DNA of 64,000 bases from Rhodocaloribacter litoris (GTDB taxonomy: Bacteria > Bacteroidota > Rhodothermia > Rhodothermales > ISCAR-4553). Shown piece after piece: positions 39,333-49,617 of the stretch (the first letter of the stretch is position 1; each line of letters opens with the position of its first letter). The DNA is taken from NCBI RefSeq assembly GCF_011682235.2, contig NZ_CP076718.1, forward strand, positions 3,143,868-3,207,867, written 5' to 3'. A program made the position numbers and the translations under genes. The notes beneath the pieces are model-generated. The model did not search any database. It saw only the letters and a program-made list of their open reading frames with translations, and was not told the origin of the DNA.

Positions 39333-42300
39333 TCAGTTCTGGATGTTCACCCGGATGTTGAAGTTCCCCTGGATGTTCGTGGCCGAGGGCTGGCGGCTGT
39401 CTTTGCTGTCGAACTGCTCGTAGCGCAGCGTGAAGTTGGCCGAGACGCGGTTGCTGAACTGGTAGGAGATCTGGGGCGAGATGACCAGCCGCGTGTGGTC
39501 CGTGATGAGCGAGACGTTGGGATCTTTGAGGGCGTCCTCGAGGACAAATTCGCTGCCGCGGGTGGCGGCGTCGATCAGGGCCCGGCGCAGCAGGAAACGC
39601 TGGTTGCTGGTCTGCGAGCGCGAGACGGTCAGGCTGAAGCTGATGCGGTTGTTGAGCCGCTTGCCCCCCAGCAGCGGGATCTTCAGGCCGGTTTTCTGGA
39701 AGCTGGCCGTCACCGAGAGCTCCCGGGTTTCGTTCTGGCTGACCTCGAAGTTGCTGGTGCTCAGGGAGAAGGCGTTGCTCGTGTTGAAGGCGATGTTGGT
39801 CTGGATGCGTCCTTTCCAGCTGATGTCCAGCCCGATGAGGGGCTGAAACCGTTCGTTGATCCGGATGGTGCCGGCTTCGGTCAGGGGGAGGGTGAACTGG
39901 ATGCGCCGGGTGCCGAGGTCGAACGTGCCCAGCGAGTCGCCTCCGGCCGCCAGGGTGTTGGTGCGGTAGTCGGCGCTGTAGTCGGCGCTGTAGCCGTGGC
40001 GGAGCGTCAGGCTTTGCGTGAGGCTGCGGAGCAGGGGCCATTTCGAAAGCCCCGAGTAGTTGACGTTCCAGCCGGGCATGGGGAAGGGGAGCAGGCCCTG
40101 GTCGTCGAGCGGTCCCAGGCCCGTCGTGAAGGCGGAGCGGAAGTCCTCGGCGACGGACTGGTTCGTCAGCACGACCCGGCCGTTGCCGTCTTCGTCGCCG
40201 AGGAGGGGGTTGGCCGGGTCCGGCTGATGGGCGAGGTCACGCTGGTAGGTTTCCAGTTGCCGGCGGAACAGGTCGAGGTAGGAGGCCCCGAAGGTCCAGA
40301 CGCTGGCGCGGTTGCTGCCGCTTTCCGTCTCGGTGATCTCGATCCGGCCCGGGTCGTCGGGGGGGCGGCGGTAGGTGAGGGTGCGTCCCTGGTTCCAGTC
40401 CACGCTCCAGTTGAGGTTGATCTGCAGGGACGGGCTGGGGTTGAGGGCCGTGCGGCCCTGGATCCGGTTGGTGTTGTCGAACTGGTCGGCCACCTGCAGC
40501 GTGGGGTCGATGAGGCGGTTCTCGAGCGGGAGCGTGCGCTCGAGGCCGAAGCGGTAGCCCAGCGAGGGGCCGTTGCCCCGGAAGGCGTCGAAGAGGCTCC
40601 AGGGGGAGAGGACACCCGTGCTGTCGGCATTGAAGCGGCCGACGTTCGAGGAGCGGGCGCTGCGCGTGCCGGAGTAGGTGAGGGTCAGATCCCGGACGCC
40701 GGTGACCGCGAGCACCAGCTTGCGCATCAGGGAGACCGGGTCGGGCAGCGGGACCTTCAGGCCGCCACCCTCGTCGTCCTCTTTTTCTTCGGCCTGATCC
40801 TCCTGCCCGGCTTCGCCCTGTTCCGTCTCGGGTTTCGGTTTGAGCTGTTCGGCCCGGCGGCGTTCGGCCTCGCGTCGACGGCGTTCCTTCTCGGCCTGGG
40901 CCTGGCGTTCGGCTTCCTCGAGGGCCCGGTAGAAGGCGAACTTGCGCCAGAAGTCCTGCAGGCGCAGCGTGACGCCGCCGCGCACGTCGAACTGGTTCGA
41001 GACGGCGGCCCCGGTGTTGCGCCCGACGGGCCCGTTCTGCCATCCGAACTGGGCGCTGTAGACGACGTCCTGGAGGTTGATCCAGCTGAGCACGCCGCTG
41101 CGCGAGAGCTGGGGGCGGAACGTGGCCGAGAAGCGTTGCTCGTGCCGTTCGGTGCGGACCCCGTCGGCGCCCTTGAAGAACTTGGCGAACACCTCGTCGG
41201 CCGGGCGCACGCGCAGGCGCGCCAGCTCGAAGGCGTTGCGGCCGATGTCTTCCGCTTCGATCAGTCCCTGGGCCAGGGCCTCGTCCAGGTTGAGCCCTTC
41301 GAACGTCTCGACGGTGCCGGTGCTGTCGCGCGTCACCACGGAGAAGAGCGTGTCCACGCCGACGGCGTTCAGGCTCTGGTTCGTCGACATGTCGAAGCTC
41401 AGGTTCAGGAAGCCGAAGGGGTTGTACTGCAACTGGAAGTTGCGGCTGTGGGTGAAGGCGTGCTGCTCGCGCAGGGGGAAGGCGACGGGCTCCGGCAGGG
41501 CGTCTTCGGCGAGGAGGTCGCCTTCGCGCGGGCGGTCCTGCGTCTGGGAGAAACTGCGGGTGGCCGTACCGGAAGCCGAGAGGGACTGCGGCAGGTAGTT
41601 GAAGCGCAGGTCGCCCAGGAGCCCGAGGAGGGGAAGCTCGTCCAGGAACCAGAAGGGTCGCACCGTCTTCGGGCGCGGGACGTTCAGGCGGTAGCTGAGC
41701 GTGCTGGACCACCGCCAGGTGTCGTTGAGCCGGAGGGAGGGGCTGCGGGCGTCGGTGTCGCTGTAGGCATAGGTCAGGGCGAGGCCGTCCAGGGTGTAGC
41801 GCAGCAGCCCCGAGCGGGAGCCCTGCTTGCCGAAGCGGGTGGTGAACGAGCGGGTGAAGCTGCGCGTCTCGGCCGCCTCGATGGCCCGCTGCTTTTCGAG
41901 GGCTTTCTGGGCGGGGTCCAGGTCGTCCCGTTCTTCGATCTGGGCGAGGATCTCGTCGAGGCGCACGTCGCCCCGGGTCGGGGAGAAGCGCGGGCGCGTG
42001 CGGTTCGACTGGATCTGCAGCGAGACGGGGATCGACCAGCCGTAGCGCTCGGGGAGGAGCTTGTCGGCGTTGACCTCGGTCAGGAGGCTCCAGTTCGTCA
42101 GGTCCACCTGGTCCCGTTCGCCGAGCGTGCTCGAGAGCGAGCCGAAGCCGTCGGTCCGGGTCTGGAAGTTGGCCTTGACGCGGCCGAAGTCGGCCAGCTT
42201 GACGTCGGCGTTGACGAGGGCGGCCCAGCCGTTCTGCTCGTCATAGCCGGAGACGCGCAGCTCGTTGACCCAGATGGTGACGTCTTCGAGGATGTCTTCG

Positions 42301-45300
42301 AGGGCGTTGCTCGTCGAGTCGGCGGGGTTGCGCAGGCCGATGACGATGGTGTTGATGCGGCCGAGCGAGGGGTTTCCCCGGATGGCCAGGCGCGTTCCCG
42401 GCGGGGCGAACGCTTCGGCGTCGGGCACGTCCGGGGCCACGAGGGAATCTCCCCGCACGTTCCAGAAGACCTCTTCGGTGGGTACGCCGAGGCGGTCCCG
42501 GGCCACCTTGAGCTGGTTGAGGGCGCCCAGGACCAGGTTCATCGAGTTCAGGTCCAGGATGCGCCCGTCGAATTCCCGGTTGGTCTGCCAGAGTTCGTCC
42601 TCGTCGCCGGCGGTCTCGCTGCTGGGCGTCAGCGGCTGTTCGTACTCATAGTAGTCGTTGGTCTGGTTGGCCCCCAGGCGAACGAAGAGGCGCACTTTGC
42701 GGCGGGCTTCCTCCTTCGGCAACGCGGTCAGGTCCACCCCGTCGGCGGTGCGGCCGTGCATGTGGACGAACATGCGGAGGTTCGCGTACTTGAGCAGGTC
42801 CAGGCCCTGGTTGTAGGTGCGGAAGATGGCGCGCTGCTGGCCCGGGCGCAGGTGCTCGACCCGGAAGACGAGCGACTGCTCGCGGGCGTTCTGGGTGCCG
42901 CCGGTGGCCAGCCGCGTCTGGCTGACGATGGCGCCGAGGGGGGGACGGTAGAGGCTGTTTTCCTCGTTGTTGATCGAGGAGATCGTCGTGCGGGTGGGGC
43001 TGGCCGTCGTGTCGGCGGGCGTTTCGCGCTCGAGCGTGACCTGTTCGGATTTCTGCCACTGGCTGCCCACCAGTTCGAGCGTGGCGAAGCGGATCGTGAT
43101 GGGCACCTCGTGGCCCGTCGTCCAGATCCGGATGGACTCGATCAGGCTGAAGTCCCGGATGTCGCCTACCCGGCGGGTGTAGTTCTGCACGGGGATGCGG
43201 ATCTGGTACCACCCCGTCCGCCGGCCGGTCTGCGTGTCGACGATCTCGCCGACGACGAAGTCGTTGACGCGTTCCGGGGCGGCCAGCGAGTCCAGGATGG
43301 CTTTGCTCAGCGGCACCTCGTACTGGAAATAGCTGTTCTCGGTGTCGATGGCCGAGTTGAGGTTGCGGTCCTCCGAGTCGGGATAGCGGGAGTTGCCGCG
43401 CTTGATGGAGGTGTTGTTGGCCAGCTGGTTCTGGGTCTCGAAGGCATTCAACTCGTGCCCGGCGAACCAGCGGGTGAAGCGCTGCTGGAAGGTGGCGCGG
43501 TTGGGGAAGAAGGTGGGGTCGTCGAAGAAGCGGTCGTTGGCGAAGTAGTGGTAGTCGTCCCCGGAGGGGTCGGCCAGCGCTTTGGCGACCTCGGCCTGGT
43601 AGCGGGCATCCCCGCTGACGGCCGTGATGGCGTCGAGGAAGTGCCGGAAGTGTTCCTGTTCGGTCTTCGAGTAGGTGCCGTCCGTGACGTAGGAGGGCAG
43701 GCCGTCGAGGCCGAGGTCTTCCGTGCGGCGGGAGGCGTCGTCGATGTCGACGGCGCTGTTCTGGGAGCCGTTGGGCGTTCGCCCCCAGGGGCCGACGGCG
43801 GCCGGGTTGAAGTCGCTCAGGGAGAGGCCGTCCTCGTTGTTGAGCTTCTCGTCGGGGAGGATGTCTTCCGAGATCGACCCGAGGTCCACGTACAGCTTGG
43901 CGTCGCGCCCGGCGTCGCCGGTGGGATTTTCGGGGAAGGGGCGGATGATGAACTCGACGAAGTCGATGTTTTTCAGGCTGAAGTCGGTGAAGCCTTCGGG
44001 CAGGCGCTGGGCCATGCCGCCCCAGGCGTTCTTCGGGTTGTCGAGGAAGCCCTGGAGGTCGGTGGTGTAGTTGTAGGGGCCGCGTTCGGAGGGGTTGAAG
44101 TAGAGGTCGAGCGTCTGGAGCGTCTGGTCGATCTCGGCGCGGGTGTCCCGGTTGGGGAAGACGTCGCGGATCTGGACGATGTCGACGGCTTCCAGGTCGT
44201 AGACAGGGACCCCGTTGAGCTGGGAAAACATGTTGGCGTTGATCGTGTACCATCCGAAGCTGCCGCGCCAGGTGGTGCGGAGGGAGTCGGCCCGGGTACC
44301 GGGTACGACGCCGTCCCGGTCGATGGCGCCGATGGAGTCGGGCGGGGAGGCCAGTTGCCAGGCGCCGGGCTGTTTGAGGGAGAAGGTGTTTTCGAAGCCC
44401 TCGAAGTCGTCGATGTAGGAGATGCCGCGGAGCTCGTCGCCGTTGAAGTCGCGGCCGGCGTTGCGCAGGTTGCGCCGGGTGCGTTCGAAGGCGAGGGTTT
44501 CATTGGAGCCGGGGCGGAGCTGGGCGAACTCGCCGGTGACCGAGATGGCGCTGGGGGCGCGGGTCTGCACCAGCGGCAGCAGGTCGATGGCGCGCGTGAG
44601 CCAGCGCGGCTCGAGCCGGAGCGTGCCGTCCACCCCCCAGATCGTGTTCTGGATGGGTTCTTCGCCGATGCGGTACTTGTCGATGGGGGACTTCTGGCTC
44701 AGGCGCATGACGGTGGCGCCGAGGCCGAAGTTTTCGTTCAGGCTGTAGTCGGCCCGCAGGCCGAGCAGGGTTTTCTTCTGCAGGTTGAAGAACGAGTTTT
44801 GCTCGTACTCGATGTTGATGTCCCGCCCGGCGGTCAGGTAGGCGGGGTTCGTGATGGTGAGGGTGCCGCCCTGGTAGTCGACGACGAAGTCGGTGCCTTC
44901 GTTGAGGGGGGTGCCGCCCGAGGTGACGCGGACGGAGCCGGGCACCAGGCCGGCATAGGCCCGCAGGTCGTAGAAGGCCTGCACGGCCCCGCGGTAGGAG
45001 CCGCGGATGCGGTAGACGTCGTGCTGCGTGTCGCGCCGGGCATTCTCCTTTTTCTGGCGGTAGAGGCTGGAGAAGACGAACAGGTTTCTGGCCTCCTGCT
45101 TTTCCTGCTCGGAGCCCCCGCCCTGTTCGATGAGCCGTTCGAGGCGGCCGCCGAAGGGTTCGAGGAAGGGGAAGATGAGGCGGCCGTTGCCGGGGTCGAT
45201 GGTGTAGTTGACCAGGTAGTCGAACTGGTCGTCCGGGCGGGGGGCCTGGTCGGTGTTGAGCCGGTCGAGGCCCAGGAGCTGCAGCAGCGTGGCCTGCCCG

Positions 45301-47108
45301 CCGACGCCGGGCAGGGTCTTCGAGGCCGTCTTGCCCGGGGGTTCGTAGAAGATCTGGAGGTTGAACTCGTTCGGGTTGATGCCGCTGCCGGGGAAGCGGT
45401 AGATGTTGCGGAGCTGGAGGTACCAGACGGCCGGGTTGAAGCCGGTCTCGGGGGCGGGCTGGCGCAGCTGGACCGGGCGCAGGAGCTTCAGCACCAGCTT
45501 GTCCTCGTTCTGCCCGCCGCCCGAGCCGCCGGTGCCCGTCGAGAAGTCGCCGACCTGGACGGAGCGCCCGTTTGCGATGTAGCGGAAGCTGACGGCCAGG
45601 GCTTCGTTTTCGAGCAGGCGCTGGCGCAGCGAGATGAAGCCGAGCACTTCGTCGAGGGTGTAGTCCCGTCCCCGTTCGAGTTTTTTGAAGCGGCCGACCT
45701 GGAAGTCGGCGCCGGTGAGGCCCTTGACGTCTTCGAGGTAGGAGGCCGGGGCGGCGTTGCCGTCGCGCAGCTGGGTGTCCAGCTCGCCGCCGGGGGTGTC
45801 GTCATACTGGTCGAGGGCGGGGTCGGGCAGCACCGTGGCGGTGTAGGCGTTGGCCTCGGTGAGCAGGCGCGGGTCTTCGGCCAGGTCCACCACGGCCACG
45901 GCCTGGCGGACGTTTTCCTCCTCGGGGGTCGTCGGTTGCAGCTTCCACACCTCGATTTCGGCGATGCGCTCGAAGCCGTTGGCCACGCGGAGGTTGGGCG
46001 GGTCGGAGAGGGCGTCCTCCCAGCGGTTGCGGAAGTAGTAGGCCAGGAAGAAGTGGGTTTCGTCTTCGTAGTCGGTGGGTTTGAGGTCGAAGTTGGTTGT
46101 CTCGGAGCCGCCGCTGATGGAGAGGCTGTTGGCCTGGCCCTCCTGCTGGCTCATGACGGTGGTCAGGTAGAGGCCGCCGATCTGGAACTCGCTCTTGATG
46201 CCGAAGAGGCTCTGGCCGCCCCGGATGAGGGAGGAGGGGGTCTGGAGGAAGACGTTGCCGGCCTCGATCTTCCGGATGATCTCGTCCTCGTAGCCGGTAT
46301 ATTCGAGCTTGATCTGGTTCTGGAAGTCGAACTGGCTGTTCGAGTCGTAGTTGACGTCGATGCGGAGCTTGTCGCCGATGGTGCCGTTGATGCCGAGGCG
46401 GAGGTCCTGCTTGAAGTCGGGGTCGAGCTGGGAGGCCCGCCCGGTGATGGCCACCTGCTGGTCGCTCTTGCGGTAGTCGAAGCCGGCGCGGATGTCCGCC
46501 TGCCCGTTGACGCGGAGGTCGAGTTCGTTTTTGCCGAAGATGGTGGTGAAGGCGCTCTCGCGCCCGCCGGGCACCACGACGCTGATGCCGAGGCCGCTTC
46601 GCTGGCTGCGGTTTCGCTGGCGGGCGCGCTGGTCGTAGAGCTCCCGCCAGTTCCGGGAGAGGTCGTGCCGGAGGCGGGCCCGGCGGTACGCGGCCAGGTC
46701 GAGCACGACGGGATGCCGTACGTCCTGGCCGGCCACCTGCTCGCGGATGACGTAGGCCTGCTCCGTGGAGTCGAGGGCGATCCGGTGTTGCCAGATCCGG
46801 CTCGGCCCGAGCGAGAGCGGAGACCGGGAGCGGGGAAAGAGCGACGCCGAGGGGCGATCCCGCCGCCACCGGGGCAGGTACCTGGCGGCCAGGCCCGTAT
46901 CCGGCAGGGCGATCGTCGTGTCGGAGGCCGGCCGCGCCACGTGCACGCTGTCGGTGTCGGCCCGGGCGATGTAGAAGCCGCCCGGCTGCCCCGGCGGGAC
47001 GAAGCGGCCGGGGGCCGCCATGCCCGCCAGCGCCGCCAGCAAGACCAGCACACCGGCTGCCAGCGCCGCCACGAAGCGTAGCGGGTGGGGACGCGCCTGC
47101 CTGACCAT
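39333..47108 (-). CDS. sprA: SprA, outer-membrane translocon of the type IX secretion system
   Basis: 2591 residues, the size of SprA/Sov. A hydrophobic N-terminus (FVAALAAGVLVLLAALAGMA) is a signal sequence. The protein is dominated by alternating beta-strand segments with aromatic and Asn/Asp turns, as in the 36-strand SprA barrel. Early conserved pieces include LGISVVVPGGRESAFTTIFG, RIDVNYDSNSQFDFQNQIKL and LIRGGQSLFGIKSEFQIGGL. In the T9SS it forms the exit channel for cargo bearing C-terminal sorting domains, such as those encoded near 56-62 kb. Start ATG at 47108 chosen; a GTG nine codons upstream is an alternative. Confidence 0.93.
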   Translation of the reverse strand: MVRQARPHPLRFVAALAAGVLVLLAALAGMAAPGRFVPPGQPGGFYIARADTDSVHVARPASDTTIALPDTGLAARYLPRWRRDRPSASLFPRSRSPLSLGPSRIWQHRIALDSTEQAYVIREQVAGQDVRHPVVLDLAAYRRARLRHDLSRNWRELYDQRARQRNRSQRSGLGISVVVPGGRESAFTTIFGKNELDLRVNGQADIRAGFDYRKSDQQVAITGRASQLDPDFKQDLRLGINGTIGDKLRIDVNYDSNSQFDFQNQIKLEYTGYEDEIIRKIEAGNVFLQTPSSLIRGGQSLFGIKSEFQIGGLYLTTVMSQQEGQANSLSISGGSETTNFDLKPTDYEDETHFFLAYYFRNRWEDALSDPPNLRVANGFERIAEIEVWKLQPTTPEEENVRQAVAVVDLAEDPRLLTEANAYTATVLPDPALDQYDDTPGGELDTQLRDGNAAPASYLEDVKGLTGADFQVGRFKKLERGRDYTLDEVLGFISLRQRLLENEALAVSFRYIANGRSVQVGDFSTGTGGSGGGQNEDKLVLKLLRPVQLRQPAPETGFNPAVWYLQLRNIYRFPGSGINPNEFNLQIFYEPPGKTASKTLPGVGGQATLLQLLGLDRLNTDQAPRPDDQFDYLVNYTIDPGNGRLIFPFLEPFGGRLERLIEQGGGSEQEKQEARNLFVFSSLYRQKKENARRDTQHDVYRIRGSYRGAVQAFYDLRAYAGLVPGSVRVTSGGTPLNEGTDFVVDYQGGTLTITNPAYLTAGRDINIEYEQNSFFNLQKKTLLGLRADYSLNENFGLGATVMRLSQKSPIDKYRIGEEPIQNTIWGVDGTLRLEPRWLTRAIDLLPLVQTRAPSAISVTGEFAQLRPGSNETLAFERTRRNLRNAGRDFNGDELRGISYIDDFEGFENTFSLKQPGAWQLASPPDSIGAIDRDGVVPGTRADSLRTTWRGSFGWYTINANMFSQLNGVPVYDLEAVDIVQIRDVFPNRDTRAEIDQTLQTLDLYFNPSERGPYNYTTDLQGFLDNPKNAWGGMAQRLPEGFTDFSLKNIDFVEFIIRPFPENPTGDAGRDAKLYVDLGSISEDILPDEKLNNEDGLSLSDFNPAAVGPWGRTPNGSQNSAVDIDDASRRTEDLGLDGLPSYVTDGTYSKTEQEHFRHFLDAITAVSGDARYQAEVAKALADPSGDDYHYFANDRFFDDPTFFPNRATFQQRFTRWFAGHELNAFETQNQLANNTSIKRGNSRYPDSEDRNLNSAIDTENSYFQYEVPLSKAILDSLAAPERVNDFVVGEIVDTQTGRRTGWYQIRIPVQNYTRRVGDIRDFSLIESIRIWTTGHEVPITIRFATLELVGSQWQKSEQVTLERETPADTTASPTRTTISSINNEENSLYRPPLGAIVSQTRLATGGTQNAREQSLVFRVEHLRPGQQRAIFRTYNQGLDLLKYANLRMFVHMHGRTADGVDLTALPKEEARRKVRLFVRLGANQTNDYYEYEQPLTPSSETAGDEDELWQTNREFDGRILDLNSMNLVLGALNQLKVARDRLGVPTEEVFWNVRGDSLVAPDVPDAEAFAPPGTRLAIRGNPSLGRINTIVIGLRNPADSTSNALEDILEDVTIWVNELRVSGYDEQNGWAALVNADVKLADFGRVKANFQTRTDGFGSLSSTLGERDQVDLTNWSLLTEVNADKLLPERYGWSIPVSLQIQSNRTRPRFSPTRGDVRLDEILAQIEERDDLDPAQKALEKQRAIEAAETRSFTRSFTTRFGKQGSRSGLLRYTLDGLALTYAYSDTDARSPSLRLNDTWRWSSTLSYRLNVPRPKTVRPFWFLDELPLLGLLGDLRFNYLPQSLSASGTATRSFSQTQDRPREGDLLAEDALPEPVAFPLREQHAFTHSRNFQLQYNPFGFLNLSFDMSTNQSLNAVGVDTLFSVVTRDSTGTVETFEGLNLDEALAQGLIEAEDIGRNAFELARLRVRPADEVFAKFFKGADGVRTERHEQRFSATFRPQLSRSGVLSWINLQDVVYSAQFGWQNGPVGRNTGAAVSNQFDVRGGVTLRLQDFWRKFAFYRALEEAERQAQAEKERRRREAERRRAEQLKPKPETEQGEAGQEDQAEEKEDDEGGGLKVPLPDPVSLMRKLVLAVTGVRDLTLTYSGTRSARSSNVGRFNADSTGVLSPWSLFDAFRGNGPSLGYRFGLERTLPLENRLIDPTLQVADQFDNTNRIQGRTALNPSPSLQINLNWSVDWNQGRTLTYRRPPDDPGRIEITETESGSNRASVWTFGASYLDLFRRQLETYQRDLAHQPDPANPLLGDEDGNGRVVLTNQSVAEDFRSAFTTGLGPLDDQGLLPFPMPGWNVNYSGLSKWPLLRSLTQSLTLRHGYSADYSADYRTNTLAAGGDSLGTFDLGTRRIQFTLPLTEAGTIRINERFQPLIGLDISWKGRIQTNIAFNTSNAFSLSTSNFEVSQNETRELSVTASFQKTGLKIPLLGGKRLNNRISFSLTVSRSQTSNQRFLLRRALIDAATRGSEFVLEDALKDPNVSLITDHTRLVISPQISYQFSNRVSANFTLRYEQFDSKDSRQPSATNIQGNFNIRVNIQN

Positions 47109-47461
47109 ACCGGACCCGTCGGGATTGGATCGCACGAAACCTGGGTGGATAATGATACTGCTTCGATGACTACACCGGTGCCACGGTACGCTCCGGTCAT
47201 CTCCGGGCGTTCTGCCTCAAGCAAGAGGTGTGGCCATACCGTTCAGGTTCGTAGCAAGCGGCGCGTATAAGCGGTCGAGGAAAAGGGTGTTCGAGAAAAA
47301 AAAGTTCGTCCGGCGTCCGGGCGGGTCCGGCAAGGCGGCTCAAAGCGGTCGGAAAGCTAACGTTTGCGCCGGTCGGCTTCAAGAGCAAAAAGGAGGGCCT
47401 TGCACAATCAATGGAGGCTCCACACAGGCCGGGACGGGTGCCCTTCTTTACCGTACCGTCG

Positions 47462-47469
47462 TATTTTTG
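47462..47469 (+). promoter_or_regulatory. TAnnTTTG-type -7 element in the sprA/NTF2-like intergenic region
   Basis: TATTTTTG matches the Bacteroidota -7 consensus and lies 61 nt before the ATG at 47530; the -33 region is poor. The intergenic stretch 47109-47529 (421 bp) otherwise shows only A-rich patches near 47291-47298 and no gene. Confidence 0.3.
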
Positions 47470-47529
47470 TTCTGGCCGGGTTCCGGCAGGCGGAACCGTT
47501 GAAGAACATCCCGTAACAGGATCGGAAGC

Positions 47530-48027
47530 ATGATACACAGCTTAAACACAGGGGGGGCGCTGGCGGGCGGAATCGCGCTGGTGCTGCTGGTGGTCTGGCC
47601 GGGAAGCGGGTGCACCCCGCCGGCGCCCGGCGAAGGGTTCGATCCCGCTGCCGAGACGCGGGCCGTCCGGGACGTCCTGCTGCGGCAGGTCGCCGCCTGG
47701 AACGAAGGCGACGTCGAGGGCTTCATGGACGGCTATGCCCGCACCGACTCGCTCCGCTTTGCCTCGGGCGGCTCGGTGCGCCGGGGATGGCAGGCCACGC
47801 TCGAGCGCTACCGCGCCGCCTACCCGGGGCGCGACGCCATGGGCACCCTGTCCTTCGACAGCCTGGAGGTGCACGTGCTCTCTCCCCGCTGGGCCACCGT
47901 CTTCGGGCGCTGGCACCTCCGGCGCAGCGGGGGCTTCGAGGACGCCGGCGGCCTCTTCACCCTGATCCTCGAAAAGCGACCCGAGGGCTGGCGCGTCCTC
48001 TACGACCATACCTCGTCCGGGTCGTAA
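47530..48027 (+). CDS. NTF2-like (DUF4440/SnoaL-like) putative lipoprotein
   Basis: 165 residues. The N-terminus (GGIALVLLVVWPGSGC) ends in a lipobox-like Gly-Ser-Gly-Cys, so it may be lipid-anchored. The rest is an NTF2-fold domain: LLRQVAAWNEGDVEGFMDGY near 50, RYRAAYPGRDAMGTL, and a final WRVLYDHTS strand, as in DUF4440 proteins. Function unknown. It is followed 33 bp later by an SDR gene. Confidence 0.75.
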   Translation: MIHSLNTGGALAGGIALVLLVVWPGSGCTPPAPGEGFDPAAETRAVRDVLLRQVAAWNEGDVEGFMDGYARTDSLRFASGGSVRRGWQATLERYRAAYPGRDAMGTLSFDSLEVHVLSPRWATVFGRWHLRRSGGFEDAGGLFTLILEKRPEGWRVLYDHTSSGS

Positions 48028-48060
48028 TCCGCTACCACCCCCATCTGACCTGACAGCCTC

Positions 48061-48729
48061 ATGCTGGAAAACAGGCTCATCGTCGTCACCGGCGCCGGCG
48101 GCCGCCTGGGCCGGCGCATGGTACAGGACTTTGCCCGGCACGGGGCCACCGTGGCCGCCGTGCTGCGGCGTGAGGCGGCGGCGCCGTCCGTGCCGCAGGA
48201 GGACGGCGTCCACCTCTTCTTTGCCGATGCGACCGAGGAGGCAGCCGTCGAGGAGGTGTTCGGGGCGATTGCCCGGCAATGCGGCCCGCCGGATGCCCTC
48301 GTCCACACCGTCGGCGGCTGGGAAGCCCGGCCGTTTCTGGAGACGACGGCGGCGCAGTGGGACGCCATGCTGCGCGTCAACCTGACGTCGGCGTTCCTGT
48401 GCTTCCGGGCGGCGGCCCGTGTGATGCAGGCCGGCGGGCGCGGCGGACGGCTCATCGGCATCGCCGCCGGGCAGGGCGCCGACCGGGGCGCGGCCGAGCA
48501 GGCCGCCTATTCCGCCGCCAAGGCCGGCGTCATCCGCCTCGTCGAAGCCGTCGCGGCCGAGTTTGCGGGTACGGGCCTCACCGCCCACGCCATCGCCCCG
48601 TCGATGATCCTGTACGACGAGGACGGCGACAAGGGCGTCCGCGCCGCCGACCTGGTGGCCCTCTGCCGCTACCTGTGCACGGACGCGGGCGCGGCGCTCA
48701 ACGGTGCCACGCTCCGGGCCTACGGGTGA
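48061..48729 (+). CDS. SDR family oxidoreductase
   Basis: 222 residues. Nucleotide motif VVTGAGGRLGRRM near residue 8, a His-Thr-Val-Gly-Gly in place of NNAG near 84, and catalytic YSAAKAG near 150. The C-terminal APSMILYDEDGDKGVRAADLV is somewhat shorter than in most SDRs. Substrate unknown. Its last 84 bp are repeated at 49630-49713, about 0.9 kb downstream, in a decayed copy. Confidence 0.82.
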   Translation: MLENRLIVVTGAGGRLGRRMVQDFARHGATVAAVLRREAAAPSVPQEDGVHLFFADATEEAAVEEVFGAIARQCGPPDALVHTVGGWEARPFLETTAAQWDAMLRVNLTSAFLCFRAAARVMQAGGRGGRLIGIAAGQGADRGAAEQAAYSAAKAGVIRLVEAVAAEFAGTGLTAHAIAPSMILYDEDGDKGVRAADLVALCRYLCTDAGAALNGATLRAYG

Positions 48730-48904
48730 GGGTGCGTGGTCTCGGGCCGGTCTGGTTTTCCCGCGTCGAGCGTACCTGTTTTTATGGCACTTCCTGTTGC
48801 GCGTTGCAAAAGGAAAGGGTAGCATATGGAGGCGGTCATTGGTGTGGATGGTTTAGCTATCGTCCGATACGATGGCCAGACATCTTGGAGTCCATACCGA
48901 CCCT

Positions 48905-48965
48905 GTAGCCGCGGGCTTTGGCCTGGCGATGGCCGATGGGGTACCCCCGTGAAGGGTGCGACTAT
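48905..48965. repeat. REP-like palindromic element, copy 2 (degenerate)
   Basis: Begins GTAGCC and ends GAAGGGTGCGACTA, sharing the C(G)CGAAGGGTGCG(G/A)CTA tail with the element at 18067-18103. It lies in the 387-bp gap between the SDR gene and hicB, which otherwise holds no gene. Confidence 0.45.
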
Positions 48966-49116
48966 CTGTCTGTCCATTCGAGAGGAAGCCTTCCATAGCT
49001 ATGCTATCAGGAGGCGTTATGTAGGATAAGACGATCGCGCCCCCACCGGCGGCAACCGCCAACGCTTCCAGTCGTTCTATGACGGGATGTGCCCTAAAAC
49101 CAAACGTAATAACAGT

Positions 49117-49332
49117 ATGAGCCGGGACTATAATGTCGTCATCGAGCGCGACAGTGAAGGATACTATGTTGCCTCTGTACCGAGTCTGCCGGGCTGCCAT
49201 ACGCAGGCGAAATCGCTGGACGTGCTCATGGAGCGCATTCGAGAGGCAATCGAACTCTGCCTGGAGATGGAGCAAGACGAAGAGGAGGAGCTGGACTTTG
49301 TGGGCGTGCAGAAGGTACGCGTAGCGACATGA
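49117..49332 (+). CDS. hicB: HicB family antitoxin
   Basis: 71 residues of the short HicB/UPF0150 type. It starts YNVVIERDSEGYYVASVP, followed by SLPGCHTQAKSL, the typical partial RNase-H-like fold; a C-terminal DNA-binding region is minimal. ATG at 49117 chosen because it directly precedes the conserved block. The stop overlaps the hicA start by 4 bp (ATGA). Here the antitoxin gene precedes the toxin gene, an order often seen for this subtype. Confidence 0.88.
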   Translation: MSRDYNVVIERDSEGYYVASVPSLPGCHTQAKSLDVLMERIREAIELCLEMEQDEEEELDFVGVQKVRVAT

Positions 49333-49553
49333 CGAAGCTACCGAGCCTCACGGGCAAAATGATCATAAAGGCTTTGGGGAAGGCTGGCTTCAAGGTGGTG
49401 CGTGTGAAAGGGAGCCACCATTTTCTGCGCCATGAAGACGGGCGGACTACGGTGGTGCCAGTTCATGCGGGAGAGACGATCGGCCCGGGCTTGCTGTCGA
49501 AGATCTTGCGCGACTGTGAAATGACGCGGGCCGGGTTTCAGGCCTTGCTGTAG
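49329..49553 (+). CDS. hicA: HicA family mRNA-interferase toxin
   Basis: 74 residues, a double-stranded-RNA-binding-like fold. The catalytic His lies in VKGSHHFLRHEDGR near residue 30, and TVVPVHAGETIGPGLLSKIL is the conserved second half. The toxin cleaves mRNA and is neutralised by HicB. Translationally coupled to hicB. The pair sits between an intact SDR gene and a decayed second SDR copy. Confidence 0.9.
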   Translation: MTKLPSLTGKMIIKALGKAGFKVVRVKGSHHFLRHEDGRTTVVPVHAGETIGPGLLSKILRDCEMTRAGFQALL

Positions 49554-49617
49554 GCCCATGAAGATGAGGTGTTTCGGGGGGAAGGCTTGTTCCTCCAAGG
49601 AGAGCCGGTTTTATCCT

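Noticed and set aside
38541-47081. Very long plus-strand open frame (2846 codons) antisense to sprA
   Set aside because: The translation is low-complexity Val/Glu/Ala/Gly with no motifs; the minus strand has a coherent SprA sequence. Long antisense frames are normal at this GC content.
47109-47529. Riboswitch in the sprA to NTF2-like gap
   Set aside because: No conserved core of a known riboswitch class could be recognised; only a -7-like element and A-rich patches.
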